Source of the DNA: Edaphochlamys debaryana
Taxonomy: Eukaryota; Chlorophyta; Chlorophyceae; Chlamydomonadales
NCBI GenBank assembly: GCA_016858145.1
Contig: JAEHOE010000049.1
Location: 186,001 to 250,000 of the forward strand
Direction: 5' to 3'
DNA: 64,000 nucleotides
The translations under genes were made by a program, and so were the position numbers. Below are positions 34,601 through 47,000 of the stretch, one piece after another (within the stretch, counting starts at the first letter, position 1; each line of letters begins with the position of its first letter). The notes below the pieces were generated by a model that saw only the letters and a program-made list of their open reading frames with translations, ran no database searches and had not been told where the DNA came from.

Positions 34601-35543
34601 TCTAGCCTAGCACGGGTGACGCATGCGGACGGCGGCCCGCAGCACGTGCTTTGCATGCGTGGCCCGGGCGTGAGTGAATCGCGCCAGGGTGCAATCCAAC
34701 GCCGTTCCCCAAACCCAGTGGTCTCTCTGGCCGAGAGTCTCGGACAGATAGTCGCTGTGGAACGGGCGGCGGGTGCGTCGTACCTGTCATAGATAAGATC
34801 AAAAGGGATGAGATCCGCCGCCGACGGATGCCAGTATCGATGGGGGGCGGCAACATCGCTGCTGTTCCCCTGGGCGCTGCTACTGCCGTTCAGGTAGCAA
34901 GCTGTAACCTTTGACGCTCTGGCGCCAGGCTTCGATGTGCTGTTAGCACAGACGCTACGGCTGGGCGGGCTCCGAGGGCCGCCTGGTGCGGGCGGTTGGG
35001 CGGGAGCTGTCAGGGGATTGGTTTCCGAGTAGTGCGGCCAGAAGCCGTACACCACGACGGTCCAGTTAAGGACGCTGCTGAGGGCAAGCGCCTCCTTGAG
35101 GGCAATCACCTACGAACGGGGGGCGGAGAGTGGTGTAGTTCAGTGCCGCGGGCCGTGCAGTCCAAGCGCTTGGCGCCTGCCTCCCTCGGGCTCCAGAACT
35201 TCAGCATGACCTGGTTGCTCAGTCCGTATGGAAGAAGAGGTAGTACGTACACCGGCTTTCCCCCACGATTGTACTTGTCAAGCAGGGCTTTAACAGCATC
35301 GCCGCTGGTTGAGCTGCTTTTACTGCTTTTGCCTGCCGATTTTGCGCTTATGGGGCCCTTGGAGGGCGATGAGGGCTTCGGCTTGGCGCCCTGGCCAGCG
35401 ACCGCAAGAATCCGTCGTAAGTTCAGACTGTTGCGGGCGGGCTGGTCACCTCCGCGGTAGGTTGTAATTAGACTCAGGGCAAGCAGACAAGCAAACGTAA
35501 GCAGGCAAGAGAGCAGGAAGCGAGCTTGACCGCGGTGGGACAT
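31433..35543 (-). CDS. FT-E: POFUT-like (GDP-fucose O-fucosyltransferase superfamily) glycosyltransferase
   Basis: Exons on the minus strand: 35543-35211, 35109-34784, 34483-34175, 33825-33666, 32643-32143, 31954-31433, giving 716 residues. The exon number and all phases equal those of FT-D. The start gives a type II signal anchor (FLLSCLLTFACLLALSLIT, residues about 8-26) followed by a Ser/Lys-rich stem, as in Golgi glycosyltransferases. Motifs: YVLPLLPYGLSNQ, VIALKEALALSSVLNWTVVV, FFVAMHVRPHPDSC and APVFLGTTLSSISVLVAQER. The exon 1 donor (CAG|GTCATG) is weak. Exon 5 appears to use a GC donor (AAG|GCAAGA), aligned exactly with the GT donor in FT-D. Intron 4 is over 1 kb. Function is inferred from family motifs only. 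Confidence 0.72.
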
Positions 35544-36400
35544 GAGCTTGTTGCATTCGTGTAAAGCGCAGCTAGGTAGATGTGATAGACGTAGACAAGT
35601 AGTGTGGAGGTGCTCAGTGGGGAGAGATGGCACACGTGCAGAAACTGATCGCGCCGCACGGATTACACGGCAGGGCCCACCCCTTCGCCGCCGCTCTCCC
35701 CCGCCGGTCGCTGCCCCGAGTTTCATCCCCGACCCCGTTGCAAATCCTTTTCCCTGTCGACACCAGCACGTTACTTCCCGCCACTTTGTCTAAGGCCTGT
35801 GATCAGCCCACACCCAGCCTTAACACCGCGCTGCTCTTGACCGGATTGAACACAACGCTGCTCTTCACCGGATGTACGGAGCCTCAGCGTCCGCTTGCCC
35901 TATGGCCATCCACTGCTCCTACCGGGGGCTCCCAGCAGCGCTCTCAAAGGCCCACCGGCGGCCCCAACCAGTTTGTCGAGCTGCCACATCTCCCCACCGC
36001 CGCAGCGCAGGCCGTGGGGCGCCCGGCCTCCTGCAACTCCCCGGCCTGGTTGCCGGCCCCCGAGAGAGAGAGACTACACAGGCTGATGCGGGTGGGGCCG
36101 TCCGGGCTCCTGAGACGGTGGTGAGGCCTGGGTCATTCTGCAACTGCCGCTGACGGCGCCGCTGCCGCCGCCGCTGCACACCGCCAGGAACTCAGCCAAC
36201 AGCTCCCGGCCTTCTCGCCGGCCGCAGACCGTCGCAACTTAGATCATCAATACTCTTTCTCCTTTCTTCCGGTGCCGCTGCTGCCGCCGCTCAAGGCCAC
36301 CTGATGCCGAGCACACAGCTCCTTAGCCCCCCGTCCTTCCCGCCGTCCGGCTTTCTGCTGCCGCGCTCGCGGGTCACATGCAACTGCCCGAAGGCGCCGC
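35544..36400. other. Intergenic: promoter of FT-E and 3' flank of the telobox gene
   Basis: No supported exon. Rich in short CCG/GCC runs (about 36140-36300), which create chance ORFs on both strands. Confidence 0.35.
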
Positions 36401-39400
36401 CTAGCTCCCCAGCTGCTTGACCAGAGCGTTGACTTGCTCCCGCAGCTCCCTTGGCAGCGGGTCGCGACGCATCTCGGCCCAGCCGCTGTGCGACTGCTTG
36501 GCCAGGTTCCGCCACTTGTCCTTCAGCTGGCCCTGGCGGGTTCGAGAACAGGGGTGAGGTGCAGGGTGGCACTGCGGGGTGAGTGAGGGGGTGGCGGTGG
36601 CAGGTGCGGCAGGTGGGAGGGGTGGGCGGGGCAGCTACCGGTAACCGGAGGGACAGGGAGGGGAGGGGAGGGGAGGGGGGACGCAGTGCGCGTCGCGAGA
36701 GAGCCGTGGCGTGGTATGATGTTGGGTCGGGTTAAAGGGCTGCTCGTGTAAGGCAGGGGGGGGCGGGCTATGCTGCGCATTATCGCAGCTTGTGGGTCAC
36801 GCCGAACCCAACCCCGCCTGGCCTAACCGTGGCCTGGGCAGCCCCCTGACAACGAACCCTCAGTTCGCCCTTGCGCAGCAATACTCTGGCTGCAATCTGG
36901 GCTGGTTCCTCGAGGCCGCCCCCCGCACCTGGTCTCGGCCGCCCATGACCTCAGCGATTCTCACCCAGCTCGTCCCGTGCAGCGCCACCAGCCGCACCAG
37001 CGTCGTGGTCTGGTGGGGCGGCGGCGCAGCGGAGGGGGCGGACGAGGAGGCGGACGTGAACAGCAGCGGTTGCAGAAACGTGTTCCCTGTCCCCTCCCTC
37101 CCCCAGGGCCGTCCCGTCCTCTCCCTGCCCCCGGGACCGAGGCAGGCGCAGCGGCAGCAGGCACCGGGGCACACGTGGGCTAGCTAGAGGCTAACCAGAG
37201 CCGCCTGCAGCCCGCCGAGCCCCACACGGGCGGCCCTTGCCCAACTTCCACCCCCATCCGAGCTCAGAGCCGTAGGCATACGGCAGAGGCACGGCCACTC
37301 CCTCCACGAGTTGAGCGAAAGGCGGGCCCGAGCCGCCTCAAGCCTCCCACACCACACACCAGCGCCTCACCCCAGCAGGGTCTTTACTCCTGTCGACCCA
37401 CTTCCTCTTCCGCTCGCCCCACTCCCAATCCCACCCCACTCCGCCCGTCCACCCCCCCGCCTCACCTCAGCAACGCTCCAGGAGCCGCCCCTGGCCCTGG
37501 CCCTGGCGGCGCTGGTGCCCCGCTGCGGCCCGGCGTCTGCCGGCACTGCCGCACCCACGCCCTGGATCCAGCCATCGCCGCCGCCGCTGCCGCCACCCCC
37601 GCCGCCGCTGCCGTAGGCCCCGACGCTCTGCGCCCGCTCCCCGCCTGCCGCCGCCGCCCCCGCGCCCCCGGCTGCCGCCACGGCGGCCCGAGCCGGGGGC
37701 GAGGCCGTGCCCGGGGCATGCGCCTGTGCCGCTGGGGCGCGAGCAGGCGCCGCAGCGGCCCGGGGGGACGGCTGCGGCGCGGCCGGAGGCAGGAGACCAA
37801 AGGACTTGCGGCCGGGCGTCGCTTTGGCGGGGGATGCCTGCGCCTGTGGCGGCGATGCGGCCGCGGCCCTGGATCCCACGCCTGCCGCTCCGGGCGCCGG
37901 AACCGAATCCGGAACCGAGGGCGGCGGCGCCGGCTGTCCCTTTGCTGCGGCTTGCGGGCGGCCGCGCGGAGCAGGCGGGGGCGCGGGCGAGGGCGCTGGA
38001 GCGGGGCGGTGCTGGGGGGCGAGCTTGGGCGATGAGGGCAGCCCCAGGTCGGCGTCCGCCTCCTGAGACGAGTCTTCGACTGGGTCCCCCTCCTCATCGC
38101 CCGCCTCTTCCCCCTGCTGGGCGCTGACTGCCTCCTCCTCTGCGTCCCCGTCACCCCCCTCCGTTGCGGAATGCAGCTCCTCCTCGCCCTCCTCCGCCTC
38201 CTGCCACTCCTCCTCCTCCGGAGCCTCCTCCTCCGCTGCCGCCGCCGCAGCCGCCGGCGGCGCCCTTTCCTCAGCCGCTGCCGCGGCGGCGGCGGAAGCG
38301 GCTCCGCGCCTTGCGCCCTCCGGCGCGCCCCAGTGCCCCCTGGCAGCCTCCGCCGCCTCCGCCTCCTGCACTGCGCGGGGCTCGGCTGCCGCCGCCGCGA
38401 CTCCTCGGCTGCCCGCACCCCGCCCCTTGGCTGCTGCCGCTGCGGCTGGGGGTGCCGCTGCGGCTGCGGCTGCGGGCGCCGCTGCGGCGGCTGCCCGCGG
38501 CGCCTTCCGTCCAGGCCCCCGCCCTGGCCCCGGCGCCCTCTCCTCCGCCTCCCCCTCCTCCTCCGGCTCCACGAGCCGGATCTCGCTGTTGCTGTCGTCC
38601 TCGCCCTCCACATCCAACACCTCCACCACCTCCACCTCCTCCTCCTCGTGCTCCTCCTCGTTCTCCGCTGCCTCCTCCTCCTCCTCGTGCTCCTCCTCCT
38701 CCTCCTCGTGCTCCTCCTCCTCCCCCTCCTCATGCTCCTCATCGGCGCCCTCCTCGTACTCCGCCTCCTCTGCCTCCTCGTGCTCCGCCTCCGCGGCCGC
38801 CATCGCCGCCTCCCTCTCCGCGCGCAGCCTCTCCAGCGCCTCCTCCGCCTCCCGCTGCTGATCAGCCAGGGCCTTCTCCTGCTCAGCCAGCACCCTCCGC
38901 TGGGCAGCAAGCGCCCGCTGCCGCTCCGCCAGCGCCCTCTCCTGTTCGGCCAGGTCCCTCTGCCGCTTGGCCTCCGCCGCAGAGGCGATCTGCAGCCGGG
39001 CCTGCGCGGCGGCCGTGGCGGGTCGCTTGGGGCTGGGCTGGTGCTGTGCCGGCGCGGGCGCGGGCCGCTTGGGGCTGGGCTGCTGCTGTGCTGGCGCGGG
39101 CGCTAGTGCGGGCGCGGGCTGCTTGGGGCTGGGCCGCTGCTGTGCTGGCGCTGGAGCGGGCGCGGGCGCGGGCAGGCGCTGGGACTGGGGCTTGGGTGAG
39201 GGTGAGGGTGTGGGCTCGCGAGCAAGAGCTGCGGTGGCGCGGGCGGGCGATGGGGCCGGGGCCGCGGGGGGCGCGGCGCGGCGGCCGGGCGCCGCAGCGG
39301 CGGGTGCAGGCGCAGCGGGGACGGGGGCTGCGGCGGCGGCCGGTGGGGCCGGAAGCGCCAGTTCTGATAGTGCTGGCTCGGGGGTCGCTGCGTGGGGCAG

Positions 39401-40094
39401 TGCAGGGGCATTAGATCAGGCCAGACCTCTTCAACAGCCCCGACGCTGTGGGGTCGCGCGGAAGACGTGCGGATTGGCTCTCACGTGGAAATGCATTAGG
39501 CGCCAGTCCCCACTCCATCTCCTCTTGCTCCGTCTGCGTGCAGAGTGGAGCGCATGGGTATGACGAGTGACGGCGTGTGGCGGGTCTGACAGGATCCGGG
39601 TCCCGGAGGCCCTCACGGATGTCCCAGGGCTAAGCCACCACCTTGCCAGACGCTGGCGACTTACCCCCGCCCCCGTCCCCCAACCTCTCTCCCCACCAGC
39701 ACGACGTCCAAATCCAGCTTGGCGCCGTCCTTCACTCCATACTGTTGAAACGTGCACATTTCGGGCTGGTAGCTGGAGGTGCTGGCGTTGCCGGTGTCCG
39801 CAAAGGACGCCAGCTCCACATCGGTGTCGCGGAGTCGCAGTCGCAGGTGGCCGGGCAGCATGTCCGGGAACTCCAGGAGCTCGCAGAATGCGATCTTAAA
39901 CTCCTCCACCGTGCAGTTCTTGGGCACAGTGAACTTGTCTGCGCACGCGAACAAAGGGCTCAAGTCAGCATCGACAGCTGGCGCGGGTGCAACGGAGTTC
40001 CGCCACTGCACTCACAGTCGCCGTCATCATCTTCCACTCCAAGGCTATGCCAGTCTATGCCGGTGCCCCAGCCGACGTAGAGGGTTATCGGCAT
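36401..40094 (-). CDS. Telobox Myb-domain protein with ubiquitin-like N-terminus (telomere-binding-like)
   Basis: Exons on the minus strand: 40094-40016, 39938-39697, 39533-39485, 39387-37466, 37009-36929, 36532-36401, giving 834 residues with consistent phases. Residues 1-107 look like a ubiquitin-like fold (TLYVGWG..., YKFTVPKNCTVEEFKIAFCE, LRLRDTDVE, VKDGAKLDLDVVL). Next come Pro/Ala-rich repeats containing QPSPKRP, a predicted coiled coil rich in LAEQ/RRLAEQ heptads (about 255-310), a long Glu-rich acidic tract, and Ala/Pro/Gly-rich sequence. The C-terminus is a single Myb split over three exons: SWSVAE, LVALHGTSWVRIAEVMGG and LKDKWRNLAKQ. LKDKWRNL is the telobox signature of plant double-strand telomere-repeat binders, some of which also have a Ubl. 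Telomere binding is therefore likely but not shown. Confidence 0.7.
36649..36682 (+). repeat. G-rich tract (possible G-quadruplex) in the last intron of the telobox gene
   Basis: Five consecutive GGGGA-type units and a terminal run of seven G on the + strand. This meets the G3+N1-7 pattern several times. It lies on the template strand of the minus-strand gene. Confidence 0.7.
39020..39175 (-). repeat. In-frame repeats encoding PAPAQ(Q/H)QPSPKRP in the telobox gene
   Basis: Three to four degenerate copies of roughly 45-60 bp inside the large exon, read on the minus strand. Each ends in a SPKRP or SPKQP motif (SP-K sites like those in linker histones and CDK targets). The frame is kept between copies. 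Confidence 0.65.
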
Positions 40095-41037
40095 CGCGCC
40101 CCTCCTCAGCTCCTATCTGTGAGTGCTCCTGGTGCCCTCATAGCGCCCGAGCCATTGCAGGGATACAGATAACGTGGCTCGAAAGGGGCTGCGGGCCGCT
40201 AAGAGTGCAGGTGCATCCCAAACAAGGTCCGTGCCTCTCAAGGCCTGCTGGTGTGTGGCTCTGTGTGCGTGGCGGCAGCTTCAATGCGACTGTATGGCGG
40301 CTGTGTGCACTTGCTTGGTGCGGGACCTCGGCGCTCGGGACGCCGTGGATTGCATGCTGCGCCCAGGCTCGCGAGCGGGCCGAGGCTGGGACGCAGGTGC
40401 ACAACACGCGGCCAAAGGAGTGAGCACTTCGCTCTGTCGATGGAAGCAAGCCTCCATCTCTGTCCCTCTCGGTACCCCCGTCAACCCTTCAGCATGCCGG
40501 CCACCGACCGCACCCTCTGTTCCCCCGTCAGTATGCCCCCTCAGTTCTCGCGACACCTGCACCCATCCCATAGCCTGACCCCCAGTCCAGCGCCCTGTGT
40601 GGTAAGTTGTACGCCTCCATGCCAAGCCGGACCGACCATCTCGGCCTTCAGTCCTTCCATGCACCCTTGGGGGGCCAGACTCGCAGCCGCACGTTGTCGT
40701 GACCCCTAGGCCTCCCCTGGTAGGCTTCCAGCCCCGCCCATCCTGCACTTGCCATTGACCATCGGTAGAGCGGCCGAGATAGCGCTACCACCTGCTCCCT
40801 AGCAGCCTCGCTATCCTGCTAACGTGTATGCCTCGCCCCACCTGGCTCGTCCGCGGCCAGGTGTGCCCTGCCCCGATCATGACCACAGCCGCTGCGGCCT
40901 GTACTGCCGGCCCCCCGTCTTGCGCCATCTACCGGTCTTATGCGCTCGAAACTTCTGACCTGCTGGCTTGGGCCCGATCGGCCTTGCCTCCGCTGCCGTT
41001 GCGGCCCGTGCTGCCTGTCTGTCGGCTTGGTGGGCCC
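40095..41037. other. Intergenic: promoter of telobox gene and 3' flank of the BRCA1/BARD1-like gene
   Basis: Both flanking genes are on the minus strand. No exon supported in this 943-bp stretch despite several chance ORFs. Confidence 0.35.
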
Positions 41038-44000
41038 TCAGCTCCTGTCCCTCTCCTGGTACCCCTCCAGCGGAAGCACCTGTGCCAGAGAGACCTGCGC
41101 GGGGGGGAAAGGGAGGAGGGGCAGGTTGGCACGTGCTAGGCCACACGTGGCACCAACTCGTGTGCTGCGCGCGCCTGCGGCCCTGCAAGCTGAGGGGTGT
41201 TTGGTTTCTCCTACCCCGCCCTGCCGTCGCCACCCGGGGCTGAACGCCCAACGACTAGGGTGCCCACGCATGCGGCAGTGCCCCAGAACCTGACCTGGCC
41301 TCTGCACCTTACTTGACTGCAGCCCCACCCCCGAAGCCCGCCCTGATCCCCCCATCCCCCAGCCCCACTCACGCAGTCTACCACCCACGCCGCCAGCGTC
41401 GGGGCGTAGCCCCACCGCCGCGCCGCCGCCTCCACCACCTCCTGATCCGAGTGGCCGCCCACGAGCACCACCACATCCGGCTCCCGTGCCCCCCCCTCCT
41501 CTGCTGCCTCCTCCTCCCCGTCATCTGTCAGCGCTGAGGCTTGATCCCCCTCCTGCTTCACGCCCACAGCTGCCAGCGCCTCCGCAGCGCCGCCGGGCCC
41601 TGGCCCCGGTCTGGGCTCGGAAGCTGAAGGGACGGCGCCGTACGGGTCAGACCCGGCGAAGCCCCCGAACAGGGAGGCCACAGAGTCGAACGCCGCCGCA
41701 GGCTGTGGCGGCGGCGGCCGCTGGGCCGGCAACGCAGACGGCGCCGCCGCAGCGGCGGTGGCGGCAGCAGCGGCGGGGCGAGCTCGCGCTTGGTGTGGCG
41801 GCGGCGGCTCCTGGACCAGCTGAGCCCCCGCCGCCAGCAGGACCGCCTCCAGGTCCGCCCGGCTGAGACCGCCTGCAGGGGGCGTACGGCAGGGGCGTAC
41901 GGCATGTGTGTACGGCATGTGTCCCGCCCCTCGGGCCGTCTCGAACTCCATGCGGCCGACCACAAGCCGACCCCGCCTGAGGCCCCGGCTGCGCCCCTAG
42001 CTTGCCGTGCCCCTCTCTCGCGCCTGCTGCTGACACACGTGCCACGCGGCCGGACGCGGCCTCCCCCGTGCCTCCTGTCAGGGCACCAACCGTCCACCCA
42101 AACCCACAACCCCTTACGCAACATGCCCCGCGGCCCCAGCAACTCACTCCTTCGACACCCATACCAGCCCCAAGCTTGTGTCCTTCGACACCCACCCACG
42201 CGACGCAACCCACGTGACCCACATCGCAGCCATCCCGCCCCGCCCTGCCTCACCCTGCCCGATTGCAGGGTCTGTGTAGGCGGCGGTGCAGGCCCGCAGC
42301 CCCGACAGCAGCGGCGGCTCGCCGCGCAGCCTGCCCTCGCGGCTGCGCGTGGGCACCCCTGCGGACTTGTTAGAGGCCAGGTCGCCCTAGAGGGGTAGGG
42401 GGTGCAGTGATGGGGGTGCAGTGATGGGGGCACAGGGGGGTCAGGCGTCAGGCTTTGATGGCAGGTGGTCATGTAGTTATCGCTTTGGACTTTCCAGAGG
42501 CAAGGTTGCCCTGGGGGGTCGGGGATACAGTGGTGGGGACAACTTTGTGCGAGAGGCAAGTAAGGCGGCAGTGATGGGGGCACACGGGGCTTGGGGCGCG
42601 GGGGAGTCAGAGCATGCTGTCAGTGATGCTGGAGCCGTGTGTGAGGAGGAACTGGGCTGGGGCCTGGGTGCTGGGCCCCGAAGGATGGCCCATACGGCGA
42701 AGAATGCACCGGTACACGTGCGTGTTCTCCCCGCGCCTGCGTGAGGGGTCATGGCTTATGCCGGTCCGGCAACGCACCTTGACCTCATAGGAGGTCTCGT
42801 CCTGGCGCTTGCCCGCGGCCAGGCTCCGGTCCAACCACTCCTGGTCCACCACCCACGCACCAACGGCCAGGCCCTGGGGAGGACAGGCCAGGCAGTGCCA
42901 GACATCGTGGGGGGCTGCCACCTCCACCCCGCGCTCCAAAGTGCACGAGGCAGGCGCTCTCCGGAAGCTCTTTCCACCCGCACTCCACGCTCTGGACGTG
43001 TACGGCTCTCGTGTACGGCTCACTTGTACGGCTCACGCACTCACCAGCAGGTACTTGGAAGTACGGCCGACGAAGCCGTTCCTCTCCTTCGATGTGACCA
43101 CGTGGGTCGGGACGCTGCGGGAAGGGGTTGGCGGTTGGCGGTTGGACGTACAGTGAGCAGACCATATGGAGAAGGGTGCGGTTGCAGGCGGCATCGCAAC
43201 AATGCGGGGTCCGGGCTGGGGTCACAAGTGCCCAGATTACTGCACCCCAGCACCATGTGCGGTACCCGAGCCCGGGAGCGCGCACAGCCCAACTCACCCG
43301 CCCGACGGGCACAACTGCGCCCAGGCCTTCTGCCGCCGAACCGCGGCCTTGAGCTCGCGGAGGCGAGCCTTACTCAGCCCCGTCAGCAGAATGGAGGCAA
43401 CGCCGCCGGCGCCCGCGGCCCGAGCCGCACCCCGACGGGACCCGCCGCCAGCGGTGCCCGCTGGCGGCGCCGCTGCCGCGGCCACCGCCTCCTTGGCCCG
43501 GCTGCTGCGGCGAGGCGGCTGCCGCCGGGCTTGGGTGCGGGCCTGGCGGGACGCCGCGGTCCGGCCCAGGCCCGCCTGCTCGTCCCAATCTGGATCCTGA
43601 TCCAGATCCAGATCCTCGTCATCGCGGCCCTCGTCCTCGTCGGTCTCCTCCTCAGCAGCTGCGCAAGCCTCCGCCTCGACTGGCGGCAACATGGGGGGCG
43701 TTCGGGATCGCTGGCCCGCGGGTGTCGCGCCACCGGCTGCTGCGGCCCCAGAGCCGGTAACAGCAGTTGCGGCGGCGGCCAAGGCTGGGGGCAGGGCCGG
43801 GTCCACGCCGTCGGGTCCGGGCGCTTGGGGCGGGGCCCCTGCTGAGGGTCGCGGCGGCTGAGGCTTGGCCGTGGCGTGCGGGGAGGGCTCTGGCGAGGGA
43901 GTGGGCGCGGGCGAGGCGTGCGCGGAGCGACCGCCGCGCTGACGGGTAAACACTGCGGAGGGAAACCAGCAGGACGGACGCAAGGGGTTGAAAAGCAAAG

Positions 44001-47000
44001 CAGCAGGCTTAAGGCTCGGCATGCACACGCCCGATTCACACCTCGACACGCACCAAGAATGGCACGTCACGTCTGGCCCCCTTACTCCCCATGCGGATAC
44101 CGCAAAGCACCCTGGAATCTCACCCTTGCGCGTACGCTGCGTCACGTTCTGCGCTGCAGCGGCCGCCGGCGCCTCCCCAGGCGGCCCCGCGGGCCCCGGA
44201 GTCTGGCCCGCGGGCCCCAACGCGGCACCGACTGGGCCTGAGGGCCCTGGCTGGGCCCAGGCGGGACCGGCCGGGTCCGGGGGCCCAGGTGATGGCGAGG
44301 GCGCCGGGCTCGGCCCCGGGGGAGGCAGGGCCGAGAGCGCACGGGGCAGCGGGGAGGGAGCGCGGGGCAGCGGCGACGGCGTTCGCCGCCCTGCCTTGCC
44401 CGCAGCCGCCGCAGCCGTGGCGGCGGAGCCCCGGCGGCCTCGGTTCGTTCCCAACCAGGCTGCCTCCTCACCCTCCCCTGCAACTCGGCCCGTAGCCTCA
44501 ACCCCACCGCCGGAAGCGACCCCCAGAGGCAACGGCGATGCAGCAGGACTGCGGGCGGGGCGGCCTCCTGCGTCACCAGAGACCGCACCCAGTCCCGCGC
44601 CTTCGGCGGCTGCTGCAGCTGCCGCCTGCGCAACGACGGCGGCCTCCGCCGCGTCAGCATCCCGTGCCCGCCGCCGCTTGCCCGTGACAGCGGCGGCGGT
44701 CTTTCCGGCAGCCGGCGGCGGCTCGCCGCGGCCGGAAGTCGAAGCGTCGCGGCCTGCGTCCTGCCTGCCGCAGCCGGCCGCCGATGCCGCCGCGGCTTCG
44801 ACCTCTGGCTGTGCTGCTGGCCCTGCCGCCACTTCTGCTGCCGCCGGTTGCTGGCCTGGGCAGGCAATGGCATCCGCCGGCGGCCGGCCTGGCTGCGCCT
44901 CCTGCTTCGGCTGCAGCGTTGCCTGCGGTCGTGCGACTTGCGGGTGTGCCCGTGCCGCGTCCTCCGCAGCTTGCAGCCCCACCGCCGCCAGCGCCATTGC
45001 CTCCGCAGCAGGGGCCGCCGCCGGAGCCGCCGCTCCCTCGCCTGAGCCTCCGGCCACTGCCGCCACAGCTCCTTCAGGAGCCCGCGCCGCCACTGCCGCC
45101 GCCGCTTCCTCCTCAGCCGTACAGATCTCAGCCAGTTGCTCGTCCAACCCCTGCATGAGGAATTCGACGTATTGCATCTCTGCCTCCAAAGCCTCCCGCT
45201 CCTTCTCCGTCGGACCTGGGAGCGCCGCCAGCCGCGCAAGCCAGCCCGACATGTCAAACCGCTCGTCCCAACCGTCGTCGTACCGACCGTTGGCGTCAGT
45301 GACCGGCACGACCTCCTCGAGCAGCTGGTGGAAGGTGAGGTAGGAGTTGTTGACGCTGGGCGTGCCACGTCGGATGCTGACGAGGCCAGATCCCGGCCGT
45401 TGGCGGCGGCCGCCGGTGCCCGTGCCTGTGCCCGTGTGGCCCCACGTGTTCGGACCGCCGCACGTGCGGCGCCCGCCGGAAGCCCAACCGCCGGTGCCTC
45501 CGTCGCCCCTACCGGCCCCGGTGTGGGGCGGGTAGCCCCTAGATGTACTGGGCCACCCGAGCCCGGGCTGAGACGGAGGCTGCGGGAGGAGGTTGGCTAG
45601 GGGCGTGGCGGCTGCGGCCGCGAGCGCGGCTGCGTTGAGGCTCGGCCCGGGGACGGAGCCGAAGCCGGCGCCAAGGCCGGGGCCCCTGGCCGCGGCGCGC
45701 GGCCTGGCGGTGGATGGGGTGGCGGCAGGTCCCGGACCGGCGCCCGCCCCGGCAGCAAACGCCGAGCCCCTGAACGGCCGAGGAGCCGTGTGCGGCTGTG
45801 GCCTGCCAGGATCGTGCCCCACACCTGCCCCTGCCCCCGCTCCGCCGCCACTGCTGCCGCCAGTGGCTGCACTGGGGGCCGCCGCCGCCAGGCTGAAACC
45901 GCCAAAGGACAAGGAAGGCCCCGGCGGGTGCTGCTCCGCGAGCGGCGTCACAGCGCCGCGGCCGCCGCCGCCGCTTGGCCCACTGCCGGCAAGCGGGCTG
46001 GGCCGTGGCCCCGGCCCAAGTCCTGCCTCGCTGTCGTCACCGCGGCCGCCGGCGGCAGCGGGCCCGCCGCCGAGGGCCGACCTCGGCGGCGCCGCCACAG
46101 CTCCGGGAGGCTCCTCGCCTCGCAACGGAGAAGCCGGGCGGGGCCCGCTTGGGCCCGGTGGGGCCTCGCCATAAGCTGGGGCGCCCGTGTGGGCTGGGGC
46201 CCGCGTGCTTGCATCAGCCGCTGCTCCCGGCCTGCCCGCCGGCACCTCAAGCGCCGCCCCTGGCTCCCTACCGAGTGTGGCGGGCAAGGCTTCAGAGACA
46301 TCCACACCCACGTCGCGTCCGCCTGCGCCCCTGTTCCCTTGCTCGGACCCCTCTGCTGGCCCGCCCTCCGCCTCCTCGACATCCTCCTCGTCCTGCTGCT
46401 GTTGCGTCTCCCACGCCTGCCGCACCCGCCGGTTTCGCTGGGCTGTGTGCTGATGGGGGTGCGGCCGCGCCACTGCCGTGCCGCTGTCCGCCTCCGCGCC
46501 CTCAGCCGCCGCCGCTGGGAGCGCCGCATTGCAGCCGGCGCCAGCACCCGGCGAAGGCGGCGGGGGCAGTGGCAGTACATGCGGGGGCGGACCGCCATCC
46601 GCCCCAGGGCCCCCGCCACTGCCGCTGGGCGTTGATTCGCTCCAGTTGGGTGCTGCGGACAGCGCGGGTGGGGAGCCGGCGACGTCAGCCGCTTTGCGAC
46701 AGGACCATTAACACCAGGAGAAGCTGCATCCCCAATTCGGCCCTTACCACCGTGTTGGAACCCTTGGCCCGCAACCGCCACACCCTTGCAACTCACAGGG
46801 TGCCTGGCACGCCCGCAGCAGTCCCACGACGCACTCCAGGATATGGTCCATCTTGGCATTGTGCCGGAGCTGCTTCTTCCAGTACTTCTGTTTGCACGTG
46901 GGGCATTCCGACTGGCTGATGCCGGGGCCCTCGATGGCGGAAATGGCGCAGTCACTGGGTACAGGGGTTGAGAGGAGTGCGTGAGGGTGTGCTGGGGGAG

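Noticed and set aside
37462..38910. 482-residue Arg-rich minus-strand ORF
   Set aside because: Alternative frame of the same telobox-gene exon; the other frame continues smoothly into the Myb domain across splice sites.
38164..39414. 416-residue Pro/Arg-rich + strand ORF
   Set aside because: Antisense of the Glu/Ala-rich exon of the telobox gene; its composition is the direct complement of that exon.
43988..45343. 451-residue + strand ORF
   Set aside because: It is antisense to the large low-complexity exon of the BRCA1/BARD1-like gene; high-GC repeats leave several frames open.
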